A stretch of 64,000 nt of DNA, from assembly GCA_902806565.1 (NCBI GenBank), contig CADCXA010000030.1:682001-746000 (forward strand), read 5' to 3'. Positions 12,774 to 25,453 of the stretch are shown piece by piece. This stretch comes from Hypoxylon rubiginosum. Its lineage: Eukaryota; Ascomycota; Sordariomycetes; Xylariales; Hypoxylaceae. A program made the position numbers and the translations under genes. Position 1 is the stretch's first letter, and every line of letters starts with the position of its first letter. Under the pieces are notes generated by a model. That model was given only the letters and a program-made list of their open reading frames with translations, did not search any database and was not told where the DNA came from.

Positions 12774-13924
12774 TTTGAAGAAGTAGATTTTATACTGGGC
12801 TGGAGGGCTATAGGTAATGAGCTCGTGAAAATCGAAGTCTCAGAACGAGTTAATGCCCGACTTTTAGGGGAGTGATTAATATGCAAAGGGGTAAGGTAAA
12901 TTCTTTTTTAATTAGCTGGCTACTGCCTGGGACATAAGTATTGTTTAGAATACGGATGGGTGACTTGAAACATTTCAATAATATTTATTTTTCAACACCA
13001 TGGCGCAACAACGTATTTACTACCACACTCGCAAGTCTCACACACATTCGCAGCAGGAACCTCCCGGTATGGTATAGAAATACAAAGCTCGTTTCCTATC
13101 TGAGGATCCCCTATTCTTGTGTACCTCCTAGGTAGGTAGATTTAATAGACAAAGCAAATCTGAGCAAAGCTTTTACCGGCCCCTTTAACTGCCAAGCCAA
13201 TTCGCCTCGAGAATAATCCTAACTGCCCAGCAAAGATGAGACCATAAGTGGTGGGGTGCATCGGTTCCTCGGATTCGGCAGAATCGTATCACTGTAGCAA
13301 AGATGGTTCGGGGGAAAGAAAAGAAAGGAAGGGGAAGGGAAGAAGGGGGAAATATGCTCATTGTTAGGGCGGCAGTAGGGGGTCGAATCGAAATTTTGGG
13401 AAAGTACTCGGCACTGCCGTCGGTACTCGGCCCGGTGGCCTGATGTTTATGTCGCGTGCTCGTCTGATTTTGGTCGTACATGTAACTCGAATCCGATCCC
13501 GGGGGTTGGGTAATGAGGTCGTGAATGCATCGTAAGGTGTAAATCTCGAGGTGGCCTGACTTGGGTCAACGATCTCGGAGCTTACACAAAATATTAACAA
13601 ACTAAAATGAAAATTCCGCCGAGGTCAAAGCAAGATACTTTTTGCAATTGCAATAGCAATTTGGGGTTCCAGATGGAGGTTGATTCGTGATCTTCATGTT
13701 TCGATCGAATCACAAGAGGACTTTCGTTCTTTCGTGGGTTGAAGTATCCTCGCGCATCATGTCACTACTCCTAGTCTTACTCCACGTGGATGGGAGTGAG
13801 GAAGTATATTTGCTCATCCCTATCAATACCAAAGGTACGGGAAAGCTCGCCGAGAATCCATGGTATGCCCCAAAGAGGGATCAGGATACCGATGGTCAGG
13901 AGTACAGCTCTTAAGAAAATGCGT
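12774..13924. other. Intergenic between UbiA gene and mannosyltransferase
   Basis: The spacer of two genes whose 3' ends face each other. It holds both 3' untranslated regions and short overlapping frames without motifs. A direct TAGGTAGGTAG run lies at 13129-13139. I see no gene or RNA in it. Confidence 0.5.
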
Positions 13925-15947
13925 CTAGTGGAAGGGGATACCAATTCGCCCATCCAGAACGTACTCAAGACCATCACTACCTGCAGCAATTTCTGCGACA
14001 CTATTCAGATCAGATACCATATCCTTCCGAACCAGCCATCTACCACCCAGAAACTTACGGATACATGTGTCGGACGGTTTTCGCTGCTTCGATTCGTACG
14101 GCACTAGCTTAGCATTGTTGTTATCGATGGCACTTACGGTGCAACCACACGATAGTCCCGGGATTCCCTTCTGTCGTTCGACGTCCTGAGCCATGGTCTT
14201 CCATCGGCGATGCTGGCTACCTAGGGTCTCGAATGGGCCTAGCACGACGCTTCGTCTACCAAGTTGTCTTGTTTCGGTTTCTGCTTCTCGTTCGGCGTCT
14301 CGTGGCAAGGGACCATTCGGGTGCGAATCAATCATTTCGTCTAGTTGATGCTCATGGGGGGGACATTGCTCACACAAGCCGTGGGCATAGCCGATATCAC
14401 GGAAGTACCAGAGTCTGTCCTTAGGCAAGAACAAGCTAACGCTGAGTGTATGAACAGGGGCATCACCGAGTCTTTCATAGTAGAACCCGCCAGCCTGATC
14501 CAAATGATTGAAGTAAGCTCTATGCTTCTTGCTGCGGAAGAAATCCAGAGACCCGATCTCAAAGTTGGAATAGAATTGGCAGTTATTGTACTCCCCATCG
14601 CTTAAACCTTCATCGGCGCCCGTATGTGGACGAATCACATCGTCTCGGTCGTCGGCGGTATATAGCAACCAGTTGAAGTCGGCATCATTGTCAACCAGCT
14701 CCCCGTTTTGGTCAATGAACGCCTTGGTTTGCTCCCAAAGAGAGGGGAAGGATCGAGCATCGTCGAGGATGGCCATGTTGAATCCATACGCCATATTATT
14801 GTCTTGCATGAATCGGAACACGTCGTAATTGATATCGCAATGGAACTTGACCTGCAGCAGATTCTGTCAGCTTAAGGAGAGTAACGACACACGCGGTGTT
14901 GACCAGCACAAGCACTTAAGATTACCATGGAGAGGAACTGCCAAAAGCTGACTTACAGCGGGTTCCACTCGCCAATACCAGTCATAGTTCGCGAGACGCT
15001 CCTCTAACGCAAAGATACCGGCATTCCAGCGACACATGTGGTGATAGCTCTGCAGCCATGCTTTGCCAACACCAATACCGCCCATAAACTGCCGGCCCAC
15101 ATCAAAGCGTGTCTCGTCAACCCAAGAAGGGATGCTCCAGTGTTCCTTTGGGATTCGCTCGAAAAAGCAGCGGGAGCTGGTGGCGTTAGATATAGTTGCC
15201 CGAAACTCTTCCGTAAAGTCTTCATTGTTGAAGAATACCCAATCGTATTGGTGGGTGTCTCGCCCATTGAATCTCGACTCTACCTGGAGGATGCTGGCGA
15301 CCATATCTTCAAGCTCTTCATTTCGAACAAGCGAAATGAAGGCTGCCTTGGGGCGCGATTCGGCTAGTGCTTGCACCTCGTGTGCGGGTAGCTTGTGGAG
15401 GTCCAAGATGGTATTCTCTCGAAGCCACTGGATTGGATCGATTCCTTCTCTTTGCGCAGTGTTTCCGGTGGGAGTTTCCGGCATGGGAGGTGTGTACGAG
15501 TCAATAGGTCGTGTCTCAACGGATGCCATGTTTGGAGCCTTGTACAAGAACCAAACGGTTCGACAGAAGGCAAATAGCAAGCAGAGAAGAAGGATCTTAC
15601 GAAGAGAGGACATCCTTTGGGAGGGGAATAGCAGTATTAACAGATTGATCGACTTGGAACAAATAGGCTGGAACATACCTCACTCGGCGTGGAATAAACA
15701 TCCAACCAACCTGTGGGACTTCGTTACGAGGCAGATCAGCAGCATCGGCAAAAGAACCAGTCGGGATAGCGTCGTCTTGCTCCGCTTGGCGAGGGGTCAT
15801 ACCCAAAGGTGAAAGAATATCATCAACGGAAGAGCCTGACCAAGATTTGGAATGGCCATGCCCGCCTCCCGGTCGCGATCGAGACGCTCCTTGGGTACCC
15901 TTGCTCACAGGATGGCGAGGGTATGGGCCCGCCATATCGAACTCCAT
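13925..15947 (-). CDS. KRE2/MNT1-type alpha-1,2-mannosyltransferase (GT15)
   Basis: Three exons: 15947-15679, 15614-14957 and 14851-13925, joining to 617 residues. Both introns (64 and 105 nt) have clear GTATGT/GTAAGT donors and keep the frame. The enzyme is a Golgi type II membrane protein that transfers mannose from GDP-mannose in N- or O-glycan and cell-wall mannan synthesis. Visible family features are WYWRVEPA/VKFHCDINYDVF across the second splice, and YNNCQFYSNFEIGSLDFFR carrying the conserved Glu of the active site. It ends with a long Cys-containing tail (about 110 residues). The membrane anchor (ILLLCLLFAFCRTVWFL) is in exon 2. A Met begins exon 2 at 15613 and would give a protein of ordinary length. 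Splicing to exon 1 in perfect frame adds about 90 polar residues before the anchor, so the longer cytosolic tail is likely but not certain. Confidence 0.9.
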
Positions 15948-16855
15948 CTGTCCTCACCGCGTCAGCGGGATCCCAGGAACACGCAGTAGTTAAAAAAAAA
16001 ACCTAGCGCGTACCGATTGCGGGAAATGTTAATGGAGAACAAGACTAGATGGGGTACAATCGCGACAATAGGCTAGGGAACTTGACAAAGTTGACGGGAA
16101 GTTAGGGTAGAAGTAGGAAGAAAGACGACATGAAAGGAGTGTGCTTGAATGAACGTCAGTGCAATAAATGTTGAGGTGAACGGTGGGTGTTTCGTCTGGA
16201 AACGACAGGTAGGTGGTACGAATGAGAGGTTTGGAAGAAAGGTGAAAAAAGGACGGTAAGGGTTGATAGAGAGGGGAAATTTTTGGATGTCATGGGCATT
16301 AGGTATGTTTAGTGCAGTTTCAAGAAGATACTGTACATGTGCCTTTTACCTAAATATTATAGGAAGTCGTGGATTGCTCAGTTGCCGCGGACAAACAAAT
16401 GCGAGATTGGTCTGTTGTCATAGGCTGCCAAAGGGTGCCAAAGGGAAACATCGCTGTATAAGGTCATATGCGACTTCCTTGGGACAGCTTGGAACAGCTA
16501 TCGGTCCACGGTCCACGGGCCAGACCCTTAGACCGTGAGTCTGTCAGTCTGTCAGTCCGTCAGTCCTCCAGTAATGTTCAGGTAATCCTTCACGGGGATA
16601 CTCGTCTCGAGTTCACTTGCTGAGCACCTATCTTCTGAAACCAGATCACGTAAACACCGTCAAATATGTAGAAACTTCTATTGGTCCGTTGGTCCATTAC
16701 GGCACCAGATGATGCCCAGATGCTATTGTGGATTCGTGCTATGGTACAGGTGGTATTGTGTAAATTAGCGGTGGTTCGGGCTGGTACCTATGCCTTTTGA
16801 GGGCAGATTCATGAACTCCTCCTATCCACCAACTCCCCCAAATAGTAACAATCCG
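15948..16855. other. Promoter region of the mannosyltransferase gene
   Basis: About 900 bp between the HIR1 stop and the mannosyltransferase start, both genes on the minus strand. It has purine-rich stretches and short direct repeats (CCAAAGGG twice near 16430, GGTCCACG twice near 16504) next to the 8-bp array listed separately. No open frame here is supported. Confidence 0.5.
16541..16572. repeat. 8-bp tandem repeat, four units
   Basis: Units CTGTCAGT, CTGTCAGT, CCGTCAGT and CCTCCAGT follow one another; the first two are identical and the array decays to the right. It is a minor local slippage array in the mannosyltransferase upstream region. Confidence 0.8.
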
Positions 16856-19800
16856 TTACGGTTCAACCATCATAGCGTCGCCGGCGATTTCGTCTTCATG
16901 TGTGAGGTCGAGGATACGTGCATATTGTACAGTTAGACGCTGGAGTTCCCTAAACTTGCCTAGACAACAGTTAGTATCCCGTGAAGACAAACGATGTAGT
17001 TGCGATATAAAAATAACTTACCTAGGATCATAATCACTCCTTTGAGGAGCTCCTTTCGATCCCAGCCGCAGATGTCGTCTTCTTGACCGTACCAACCCTT
17101 ACCCTTTGCCTCACCTTCTTCCTTTTTATCTTGCAGAACACCACCCAACAAGCTATTTATAAGCTCTTCCACCTTTCCTCGGTGTCCTTCTGCTCCAAGT
17201 CGCTTCGCATACATGAATAAGTAGAGTCGGAACTCCTCTTTGGCGCCTAACTGCAAAGCTCCAGCGATGCGGTTCTCCAGGTGAGCAATGCTGACACTAG
17301 ATTCAAAACTCTCAAAGCCATCTCTAGATAATAGCGACTTGATCAGACGCTGTAATGTATATGCTCTTCCTTTGAGTAGGAACTCGTTCGTTGTGTGGCG
17401 CTCCAAGAATGGGATGATACCGGCCGATACGGTCGCTCCACCGCTCTGCCCGTCCTTGGAAGATACGGAGCCAACCGCTGTAGACTGAAGAGCTCCGACT
17501 GAAGAATCGTTGCTGTTCCAGTACTGACTGCCGACAGCCCACCAGGATTCGGAGAGTCGCTGCCACGAGTACATTTCGGGGGAGTAGTAGTATCCGTCGC
17601 CATTGGTAAGGGTGACGACGATATGGCCATTCGAGTTCAGGTGTGCGGATGTAACACCAGGAGCCGGCATGGCGCTATGTGTCTGGAGGGAACTAGTGGC
17701 AATCTCGAGTATAGGAGCAAGCGAAACAGGTGGATGTGGTGAAGAGAGTGTGTTAATATTCCAGACGTGGCACATGCCTACCGCCGTGATGCAAAGAAGA
17801 TACCAATCGCGAGACTCCAAAATCACTGGCTGTGATTCCAATACCATAGCGTTGATCAGTCGACGCCCTGCCGGTGTCCACGTATATAAGCTGCCGTCCT
17901 CACAAGCCGCAGCCCAGAATCTCTTGCTACCTGTCACAAGGACAATAGCCCGTGGGAGGTAATCTTGCCAGAGCAAACCGGTGCGCTTGATGGCAGTGAT
18001 TTGCGACGGTTCCCGAATCGACACCGGGTTCTTAGCTTCCAAAATGACGTTATCAAGCAATTTGTTTGCTTCTTCCGAGTTGCTGGGGCTGTCTTCAAGC
18101 AGCGCACCTCGTATTAACGGACGAAGGATATTTGCTCTCACCTTAGGTACCGCCAAGCGCACTTGCGACATCGAAATAGATGGGTTAAGGATTGCCGGGC
18201 GGAGATACTCAGGAGTCGGCACCATTCCGTGCTTGGGCGACTCGAGTGCTGCGGGCTCGATGCCTTCGACTCCGTTTCTCATGATGGCCCGCGGTCCAGT
18301 AGATGTTCGTTTGACTGCGTGGTCTTCGTCTTCTTCGCCATCAGTGGCAATCACCTTTCTCTTATTGCCAAGCAACATGGCTGCCAAGCCACCTTCTGGT
18401 AGACCGTCATAGGGCTTAGAGAGATCTAATATCGTCTGGGGCGCATCATTTTGCGCGGCCTTGGAAGAACTAGATCCGACCAATTGGCTCTGAGGGAGCG
18501 ACGACTGACCGGTTCCGGACGACGAGATGAGCATCGGCGCCACCCTCTTCTTCCCATCTTTCGTTATTGTTACACGTGACTTTAGCTCGTTTATGCGCTG
18601 GGCAGCTTTGTCGGCCGACTCTTCCGCAGGAGTAGGCTTGTCTTTCTCCGGTTGAGGATCCGCTTGTCCATTAGTTGATGGCGCGCTAGATGTCGCAGTG
18701 CTCGTCTTAACACCATTCGTCGTGGGTGGTGCATCCTTAGGAAGTGGGTGGAAGTCGCCCATGAGCGCACCCATTCTCGACTCGGCACCTCTACGTTCTC
18801 CCTCTTTGCTGTGACTTTCTAGCTGAAGCCCATCGACATCTTCAGCAATTCCCATAGCTTTTCTTGCGGCTCCATATTTAGAGAGAGCCTTATCAGTTTC
18901 CTCCAGATTAGCTACCCAACCCAGCTCTCCCGTCTCAAACTCGACTGCGACAATCCCGCCGTCGAGGCTCGAAGCAAATAGAATCTGTCCATCGGGAGTC
19001 CAGGCAAGGTCCGATATGGACTTTGATGCTAGGTCTTGTAGAATGACAACAGGTCTCGATGTATTCGTATTCCAAACGCTCAGCGTCTTATCTTGGCCGG
19101 CTGATGCTATCACCGTTACCAGGGCTCCTCCAGACGAATGACCGTTCGTAACGCCGTTCTCCATGGGTTTTTTGGTATAAAATAACCTAGGAGAGAACAT
19201 GCAGACTTCGGTTGGACCTTCGTGGCCAATCAAGTTGATTTCGCTGTCCCATCTGCTTCGTTCGATGATGGCGACGGAGCTCACAGGTCCATTAACGGCG
19301 TTTGCTGCAGCAATGTGGTTGCCATCAGGCGACCACGAGCATCTTCGGAAATAGGTAGTCAGGGGAGAGGATTTGAAAGGGGAACTAATGGTGGTTTCGA
19401 GTTGGAAGTTGTTCACCATGTCGTGTTGAGTCGCATTGGGGGCGGGAGAGGTGAAGCGGAAAATCTTGATGGATCGATCGTCGCTAGCGGTAGCAAAGAA
19501 TTTGTTGGCAGGATCAAAAGTGATTCCCTTGACATGGCTTTGGTGGTTTCCAAGTACCTTGAGCTTCTCGAAGGTGTGTCCTGACCAAATGACCACCTTA
19601 GAATCCAACCCAACAGAAACAAGAATGGAACCGTCATGAGACCAAGCCAGATCTTGAACATCGTTGTCGTGTCCTATCAGTCGTTTCGACGTCTTCCAAT
19701 TCTCGACAGGGGGTGGTTCGTTCGTTCCGAAAGGGGCGATGGTAGGAGGGCCGCTCTCAAGTTGGTATATACATATGATCTTGTCATCTGCTCCAGAAGC

Positions 19801-20183
19801 GAGGTAGCGTCCGTTTGGGGAGAATCGCACGGAGTGTATGGTGCCGAGATGATGGCTCATATGGCAGAGCTGTCTCGGCTTCGTGTAGGAGGGGTCGTTG
19901 GCATGATAGATGGATTCTGTCGACCAAACTCGAACGTGGCCATCTGCGGTCCAGAACATTAGCGCAAGCAAGACCAAAGGCATTGAAGAGCTATCCGAAA
20001 CATACCTCCGCCGGCAGTCGCAAGTCTCTTTCCGTCCGGCGACACATGACAGCTATATACCTCGAAGTCTTTCTGCTCGCCTTCAGATACGGTTAGCTGT
20101 TTCATAGGAGATTTGGGATAAGAAGCTAAAGCTGAGAAGACAATACCTTTATGGCTCAGCCATGATGGCTTAGTGATGCGCAT
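16856..20183 (-). CDS. hir1: HIR1/HIRA histone chaperone subunit (WD40)
   Basis: Four exons: 20183-20147, 20080-20006, 19943-17022 and 16959-16856, joining to 1,045 residues. The introns are 66, 62 and 62 nt, and the first has a CTAAC branch site. HIR1 is a subunit of the HIR/HIRA complex that deposits H3-H4 outside S phase and represses histone genes. The N-terminus runs MRITKPSWLSHKGEQKDFEVYS... and continues into WD40 repeats over roughly the first 400 residues (for example HDNDVQDLAWSHDGSILVSVGLDSKVVIWSG, cut here by position: about residues 125-155). A low-complexity Ser/Pro/Lys linker follows (about 420-560). The C-terminal HIRA/TUP1-like domain contains LTWTPAGRR-type WD segments and ends in KFRELQRLTVQYARIL. 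The last intron restores this conserved tail; reading through it would give an unrelated end. Start and end agree with the family. Confidence 0.95.
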
Positions 20184-21225
20184 GGTGACTCGATGATAGG
20201 GATTATAATGCGCATGTCGGCATACGGGGTTGATGCAAATGAAGCTTGGCTGTAGAATTAGCAGAAATGGATGCGCGTGTTGCGTGTTGCGTGTTGCGTG
20301 TTGCTTAGAAAATAGTCAAAAGGAAGATGTTAGCGGAAATATTTCCAGGCGCGCGACGCGGCCGAGTCTTGGATCAATTAAAAAGTTTACGTAATCATTC
20401 TAGCAAACATATCAGCCCAGGCTTACCTTAAGATGTACCTAGGTATGTACATACCCCTATATAAACTTACCTTAGATCTATATCACGTATAAGTACATGC
20501 CCCTAATGCGCGTTAATTCGGGATGCATTTGTATCATTTAGATTGGATACCTTCTTTTTCTATCTACTCCTAAGGGGATAAGGAATAGGCACCCCTTAAG
20601 AATGCCCAAGAGTCAGCACCCGTTTCACCAGTCATTACAGCAAAGAAAAGACCAAGACCATATTCAGATTTTGGTGGATATAATGAATCGTATTGCTCTA
20701 CCTCCGTGCGAGCACTTATGCATCATCTCTAAGCCGAGTAACTAGTTCAGACAAAAGAGAAAGAAAAAGAAGAAAAAAGAGCAAGTCAGTGAGGCCAGAA
20801 ACGTTCGAAAGGCTTATGACCATGACCATCCGACTCAAGCATCCACAGCCTCTCAAGGGAGAAACAAAAGGCTATTCTCATGCACAGGTCACGTTTCCAT
20901 CCTGACTCCTCTTAAATGCCGAGTTCCCCTTCCAACGCCCTGTTATGCCACTGTCCATATGCTGCATACGTTGCAAAAACATTGGAAAAATGAGAAAGTC
21001 AGAGCTTCCTCTTGCAAGCGACCCCCTTCAAGACGTGGTTTACTTCGGGGATTGCTGATTAGGGACGCATTTTTAATAACCGTGTTGCGTATTATTGTGT
21101 TTTGTGTTGTGAGTAACACCCGAGTCGCCGTATCCTAAAAGCCACAAAAGAATGTTCTGCGCAAATAGGCATATCCTCTATCCCGGAAGAGTTGCTTAAT
21201 ATCCGACTTGTCGGATCCCAGTGCC
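20184..21225. other. Intergenic between HIR1 and Cdk1 genes
   Basis: About 1 kb holding the HIR1 promoter and the Cdk1 3' untranslated region. It has a 7-bp array near the HIR1 start (listed separately), a TACCTAGGTA palindrome at 20436-20445, and a purine-rich stretch at about 20755-20785. No gene is supported. Confidence 0.5.
20275..20302. repeat. 7-bp tandem repeat GCGTGTT, four perfect copies
   Basis: Four exact copies of GCGTGTT lie about 90-120 bp upstream of the HIR1 start codon. It may be simple slippage. The position in a promoter makes an effect on expression possible, but nothing shows it. Confidence 0.85.
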
Positions 21226-22413
21226 TCAGGCATATCCATTGCTTCCGTGCCGGGTCTGTTGGCGATGCATGTCATTGAAATACGGGTGGTGGACGGTTTG
21301 CTTGGCAGATATCCGGCCAGCAGGATCATAGACGAGCAAGGCCTCCAGTAGGTCTAGGCCATTCTCGTCAAGGTTCGAGCACAAGCTCTGCGAATGGTCG
21401 CGTACCCACTTCGGGAAGGACGGCTTAAAGTCGGGGTACGACGTTACGCCGGGCCAGTTCTCCTCCGAAGGTGTTCCCAGCAGGCTAAGAGAGACATGAG
21501 TATTTATTAACACAAAGATAGTCTTGAAAATGTGCGACTTACCGAAAAGTCTTGAAGATCTGGTCGATCTCCGAATCTCCGGGGAACAAAGGCTTCCTCG
21601 TACACATCTCCGCAAAGATGCAACCTACAGACCACATGTCGACACCTGTGGAATACTGCCGGCCGCCAAGCAAGATCTCAGGGGCGCGGTACCAGAGCGT
21701 GACGACCTCGTGGGTGTAGGTTCGAAGGGGAACACCGAAGGCACGCGCAAGACCGAAATCAGCAAGCTTCAGGTTTCCGTCGCGGTCGATCAACAGGTTC
21801 TGCGGCTTCAGATCTCTGTGCAGGACTCGGTGGCTGTGGCAATATCGAATGCCCTCGCATAGTTGGCTCATGAACTTGCGCACCATATTGTCACCAAGTC
21901 CAAGGCGTCCCAGCTCTACACCAGTACCCTCGGGAAGAGCTCTACCACGGCCTCCATCGCTGACGGGGAGCGCTTCCATGTACTTCTTCAAGTCGAGGTC
22001 GAGAAACTCCATGACCAGGTAGAGCTTGTGACCCTCGGCATGGACGATGTTAAACAGTCTGACGATATTGGGGTCGCGCATCTCCTTGAGCAGAGAGATC
22101 TCTCGGATGGCAGTGCTAGGAACGCCCTCGTCTTCGGATTCGAGGCGGATCTTTTTCAGCGCGACGATTCGGCCGCCATGGGCTAGATCGCGGGCTTTGT
22201 AGACGACACCGTACGTGCCTAGTGATAGATATTGGATTAGTAAAGTATTTAGGTGGTAAATACATGTAGGTAGATAGAGACAAGTTCGTCCGATGCCAAG
22301 GCAATCAAGGAGCCATGAGCAATCAGATGATAGTGACGGAGAATCTAGAGTAAGGAGAGTCAGGGGTTCCACGTACCTTCGCCAATCTTCTCAAGCTTCT
22401 GGTAGTTATCCAT
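21226..22413 (-). CDS. cdc2: Cyclin-dependent kinase 1 (Cdc2)
   Basis: Three exons: 22413-22377, 22218-21543 and 21484-21226, joining to 323 residues; introns are 158 and 58 nt. This is the main cell-cycle Ser/Thr kinase. The glycine loop is GEGTYG with the inhibitory sites T14 and Y15. The cyclin-binding helix is the exact [10 protein letters not shown], followed by the catalytic loop HRDLKPQN, the DFGLA metal site, the activation segment [14 protein letters not shown] and the [10 protein letters not shown] block. The first intron splits the glycine loop codon at G13. An insert of about 20 residues between the hinge and the next helix ([16 protein letters not shown]) is of the kind seen in filamentous fungal Cdc2 proteins. 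Start, length and motifs fit, and no key residue is missing. Confidence 0.97.
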
Positions 22414-23221
22414 TGTCGCAGATCACTACAGCTGGGTTAAAATTAGAAGCAACGTAAGAAGTGAATATCGATCTGATTAGTTGCTTTTGCTTTTGACAGC
22501 GATTATTGGAATTCCCGTGTTTTGCGAGGTTGCCTGCAACAGGGAAAAAAGTTGACCTCAACTTTGTTGCTGTTTACTTGGTGTTGAATGAGGGATGGTG
22601 GCGGTTGGGGGGTAACGCCAGAAAACGAGGGGCAGTAGTGGGAGGGACAGGAGGGATTGAGGAAGGAGGAAAACTTGACGACAATTAGACAATTATCACG
22701 GCCAGTGTTTTGTGTAGGTGTAAGGGAGTGTAGAGAACGGACAGAGATGATTCTGTGCGATCTCACATCGATCAAAACTCCATTGGTGCTGCAAACATGT
22801 CAGGCACTATTGCAATTTCGGTTTGCGGGAGGAATCCTTGAATTTGGTATGTTAGCGGCAAGGTGGGAATTCTTAAATTGCCCTTGTGAATGGTGAGTTG
22901 GCCGCTTTTTGGTTGTTTTCCAATAATATACCCTAGGTCCTAGGTAAACAACTAGAAACGTGAATTGGCCATTCGATACGCGCTGACAGGCTAGCTAGTG
23001 GCTGAAAGGGGGGTTTATCGCGTTTTGTGGCGCGGCACTAGCAACGGGTACCTTGTAAGTCGACCCATGATGATCTTATCGCCGATATGTCACCTTAGGT
23101 CGTACCCGCGATCCACAAATTATTACATGCATGTACATTGCATATATTCTGTACATTATAAGTAAAATATTCAATTATTTAACATCCAAATTTAACAAGC
23201 AGAGTATATAACCAAGGGCGC
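22414..23221. other. Upstream region of the Cdk1 gene
   Basis: About 800 bp between the Cdk1 start and the second A+T patch. It contains a G-rich stretch (about 22585-22670) and the palindrome-rich CCTAGGTCCTAGG at about 22933-22945. No gene is supported. Confidence 0.5.
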
Positions 23222-23990
23222 CAGCTATAAATAACCTTATTTAAACTTTTTAAAATATATAATTTATATTAAGTTTAATTACTTATAAAACTCTAATAAA
23301 AATAACTTAAATTTTAATATATAAACTATAAAATAAATATTAAAATATATAAAATTATATTAAACTTAAGTTTATTTAATTATTAAATATTTAATTATTA
23401 TTATTATATTAAACTTAATTTTTATTTAAATTAATTAATATTTATATTTTTAAATAACTTTTTAAAATATAAAAATAATAATATAAATTATATTTTATAT
23501 AACTTTTATTTTATTAAATTATTTATAAATATAATAAAAAATATTTATTAAAATTATTATATAATTTTTTTTAGTTAATATTAAAGTTTTTTTATTAAAA
23601 AAAATAAAGTTTTATAACTTTTTTTTTATTTATTTATTAACTTATTAATTATTTATTAATTTAAATAATATTATAATTAAATTATATATTAATTTAAAAA
23701 TTATATTATTAAAAAACTTTTAATTAAATAAAACTTTATATTTAAATTATATTTATAAAATTATTAGTAATATTAAAATTTATAAAATAATATTTTAAAA
23801 AAAAAACAAACTTTAAATTTTAATAATAAAAAATAAATAAAAATAAAAAATTTATTATATTAATAAACTTATATAATAATTTATATATAAATTTATTAAT
23901 AAAATAAATAAATTTATATTTATATAATATTAAATAATAAATTTTATAAACCTTATTATATAAATATAACTCGTATATATAAAAATATAT
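23222..23990. repeat. A+T-rich patch 2, RIP-like
   Basis: About 770 bp of nearly pure A/T. C appears almost only as AACT/ACC, the same CpA loss seen in the two larger blocks. It has no open frame of note. It is probably a short dead repeat copy. It separates the Cdk1 promoter from the AlkB-like gene, beginning about 800 bp above the Cdk1 start. Confidence 0.75.
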
Positions 23991-24138
23991 TATGTATAAT
24001 ATGTAACTATCCAGTATATGGACCTATCATATACTGATTTATATACATGGGCGTGGGTGTATTACCAAAATTCGAGTTATTTCCGTTTAACCCCTGTGGG
24101 ACACCGTAATTAAGGCACCAATCTATATCAAGGCTTAT

Positions 24139-25286
24139 ATGACCGAAGGACACAAATATCTATCCAATATGACACTAGACCTCACCACCCTGGATGCGCA
24201 TGAGCAACCAGACGAGAAGCTAAAAGCTATCTGGAAGAGATACTCCAGAACAGATCATGAAGACTTCGTCAGCCATCCCGATATAGATGAGCTAGATACC
24301 ACGAAAGATGATGGCCCGTTCAAATTGGCTGGTCATATCCCTAGCGAGAGGCTCATGAGCTCCTATAAGCAATTAGAAGGTGTGGACTGGGACGAGAAGC
24401 AGACATTTCGAGATGCTCCTTTTTACTACCACCCATTACTTCCAGGTATGTCTCTTTCTTACCTACGTAGGTATCTTCTCGATAGCAAATCTCCTAATCA
24501 AGCATAGGCCTGCTCATATTCCCTTCCATCATACCTCCAAGCACACAAAAAGCACTCCTATTCCGCATGGTCCATAGAGATCTAAGCAACCCTACCCACC
24601 AGACTAATTTACATCTCCATTATGACCTTCCCTACCGAGAAGAGGGAGACAATGAGGATGTCACATCTCGATCCTTCTTTTCTTATTGTCCAGAGGCAGC
24701 CACGAAGTTCGTGCCTAAGGACCCGGCGGTACACAAGCCCCTATCTATCAAGCAGGTCCTAGAGAGGCGGTTATCCTGGGTAACACTCGGCGGCCAGTAC
24801 GATTGGACGAACCGAGAGTATCCCAGCCAAGCTCCACCTGATTTCCCTCGAGATATTGCCGGTTTTCTTCAGACACTGTTTCCAGATACCCTTGCCCAAG
24901 CCGCTATCGTCAACTTTTACAATCCAGGAGATACCATGATGATGCATCGGGATGTGAGCGAAGAGACGGACAAGGGCCTCGTTAGTCTTAGTATTGGATG
25001 CGATGCACTATTCATGATAGCGCCCAGCGGCTACGCAAAACACGAACACTCGGATAAAGATGAGACACAGAAAAAGCCGTACCTTCTTCTACGGCTACGG
25101 TCCGGGGATGCTATCTACATGACCCAGGAATCCCGCTACGCCTGGCATGGAGTCCCAAAGGTCTTGAAAGGCACATGTCCAGACTTCTTGGCCGATTGGC
25201 CTGCTGAAGAGGGCAAATTCGAAGAATGGAGGGGTTGGATGCGGAACAAGCGCATCAATCTAAACGTTAGGCAGATGAGAGATTGA
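24139..25286 (+). CDS. AlkB-like 2-oxoglutarate/Fe(II) dioxygenase
   Basis: Two exons, 24139-24445 and 24508-25286 (intron 62 nt), joining to 361 residues. The family oxidatively removes methyl groups from nucleic acids using Fe(II), 2-oxoglutarate and O2. The iron ligands are H249-R-D251 (in MMMHRDVSEE) and H316 (AWHGVPK). The 2-oxoglutarate site is R351-I-N-L-N-V-R357, matching the RxNxxxR signature. The substrate lid region carries LGGQYDWTNREY, and NFYNPGDTMMMHRD is typical of ALKBH1-type proteins. Whether the substrate is DNA, tRNA or mRNA cannot be told from sequence. The ATG at 24139 lies 11 codons before a second Met, which could also be used. The intron contains the palindrome TACCTACGTAGGTA. 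The gene converges on the M20 amidohydrolase with only about 170 bp between the stops. Confidence 0.9.
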
Positions 25287-25453
25287 GCCTTTGCTAATTA
25301 AGTCTACTAGTTATATCGACTACGTTCATCATACCTTACGAATGTGTTTATATGTATATATGCTTGCTCTGTGACGCCTAATATTCACGTTGGCGACATT
25401 CACATGCCTTTTACGTCACTTGCTATCCCTACATCTTCCCTAATTGTCCTCGC

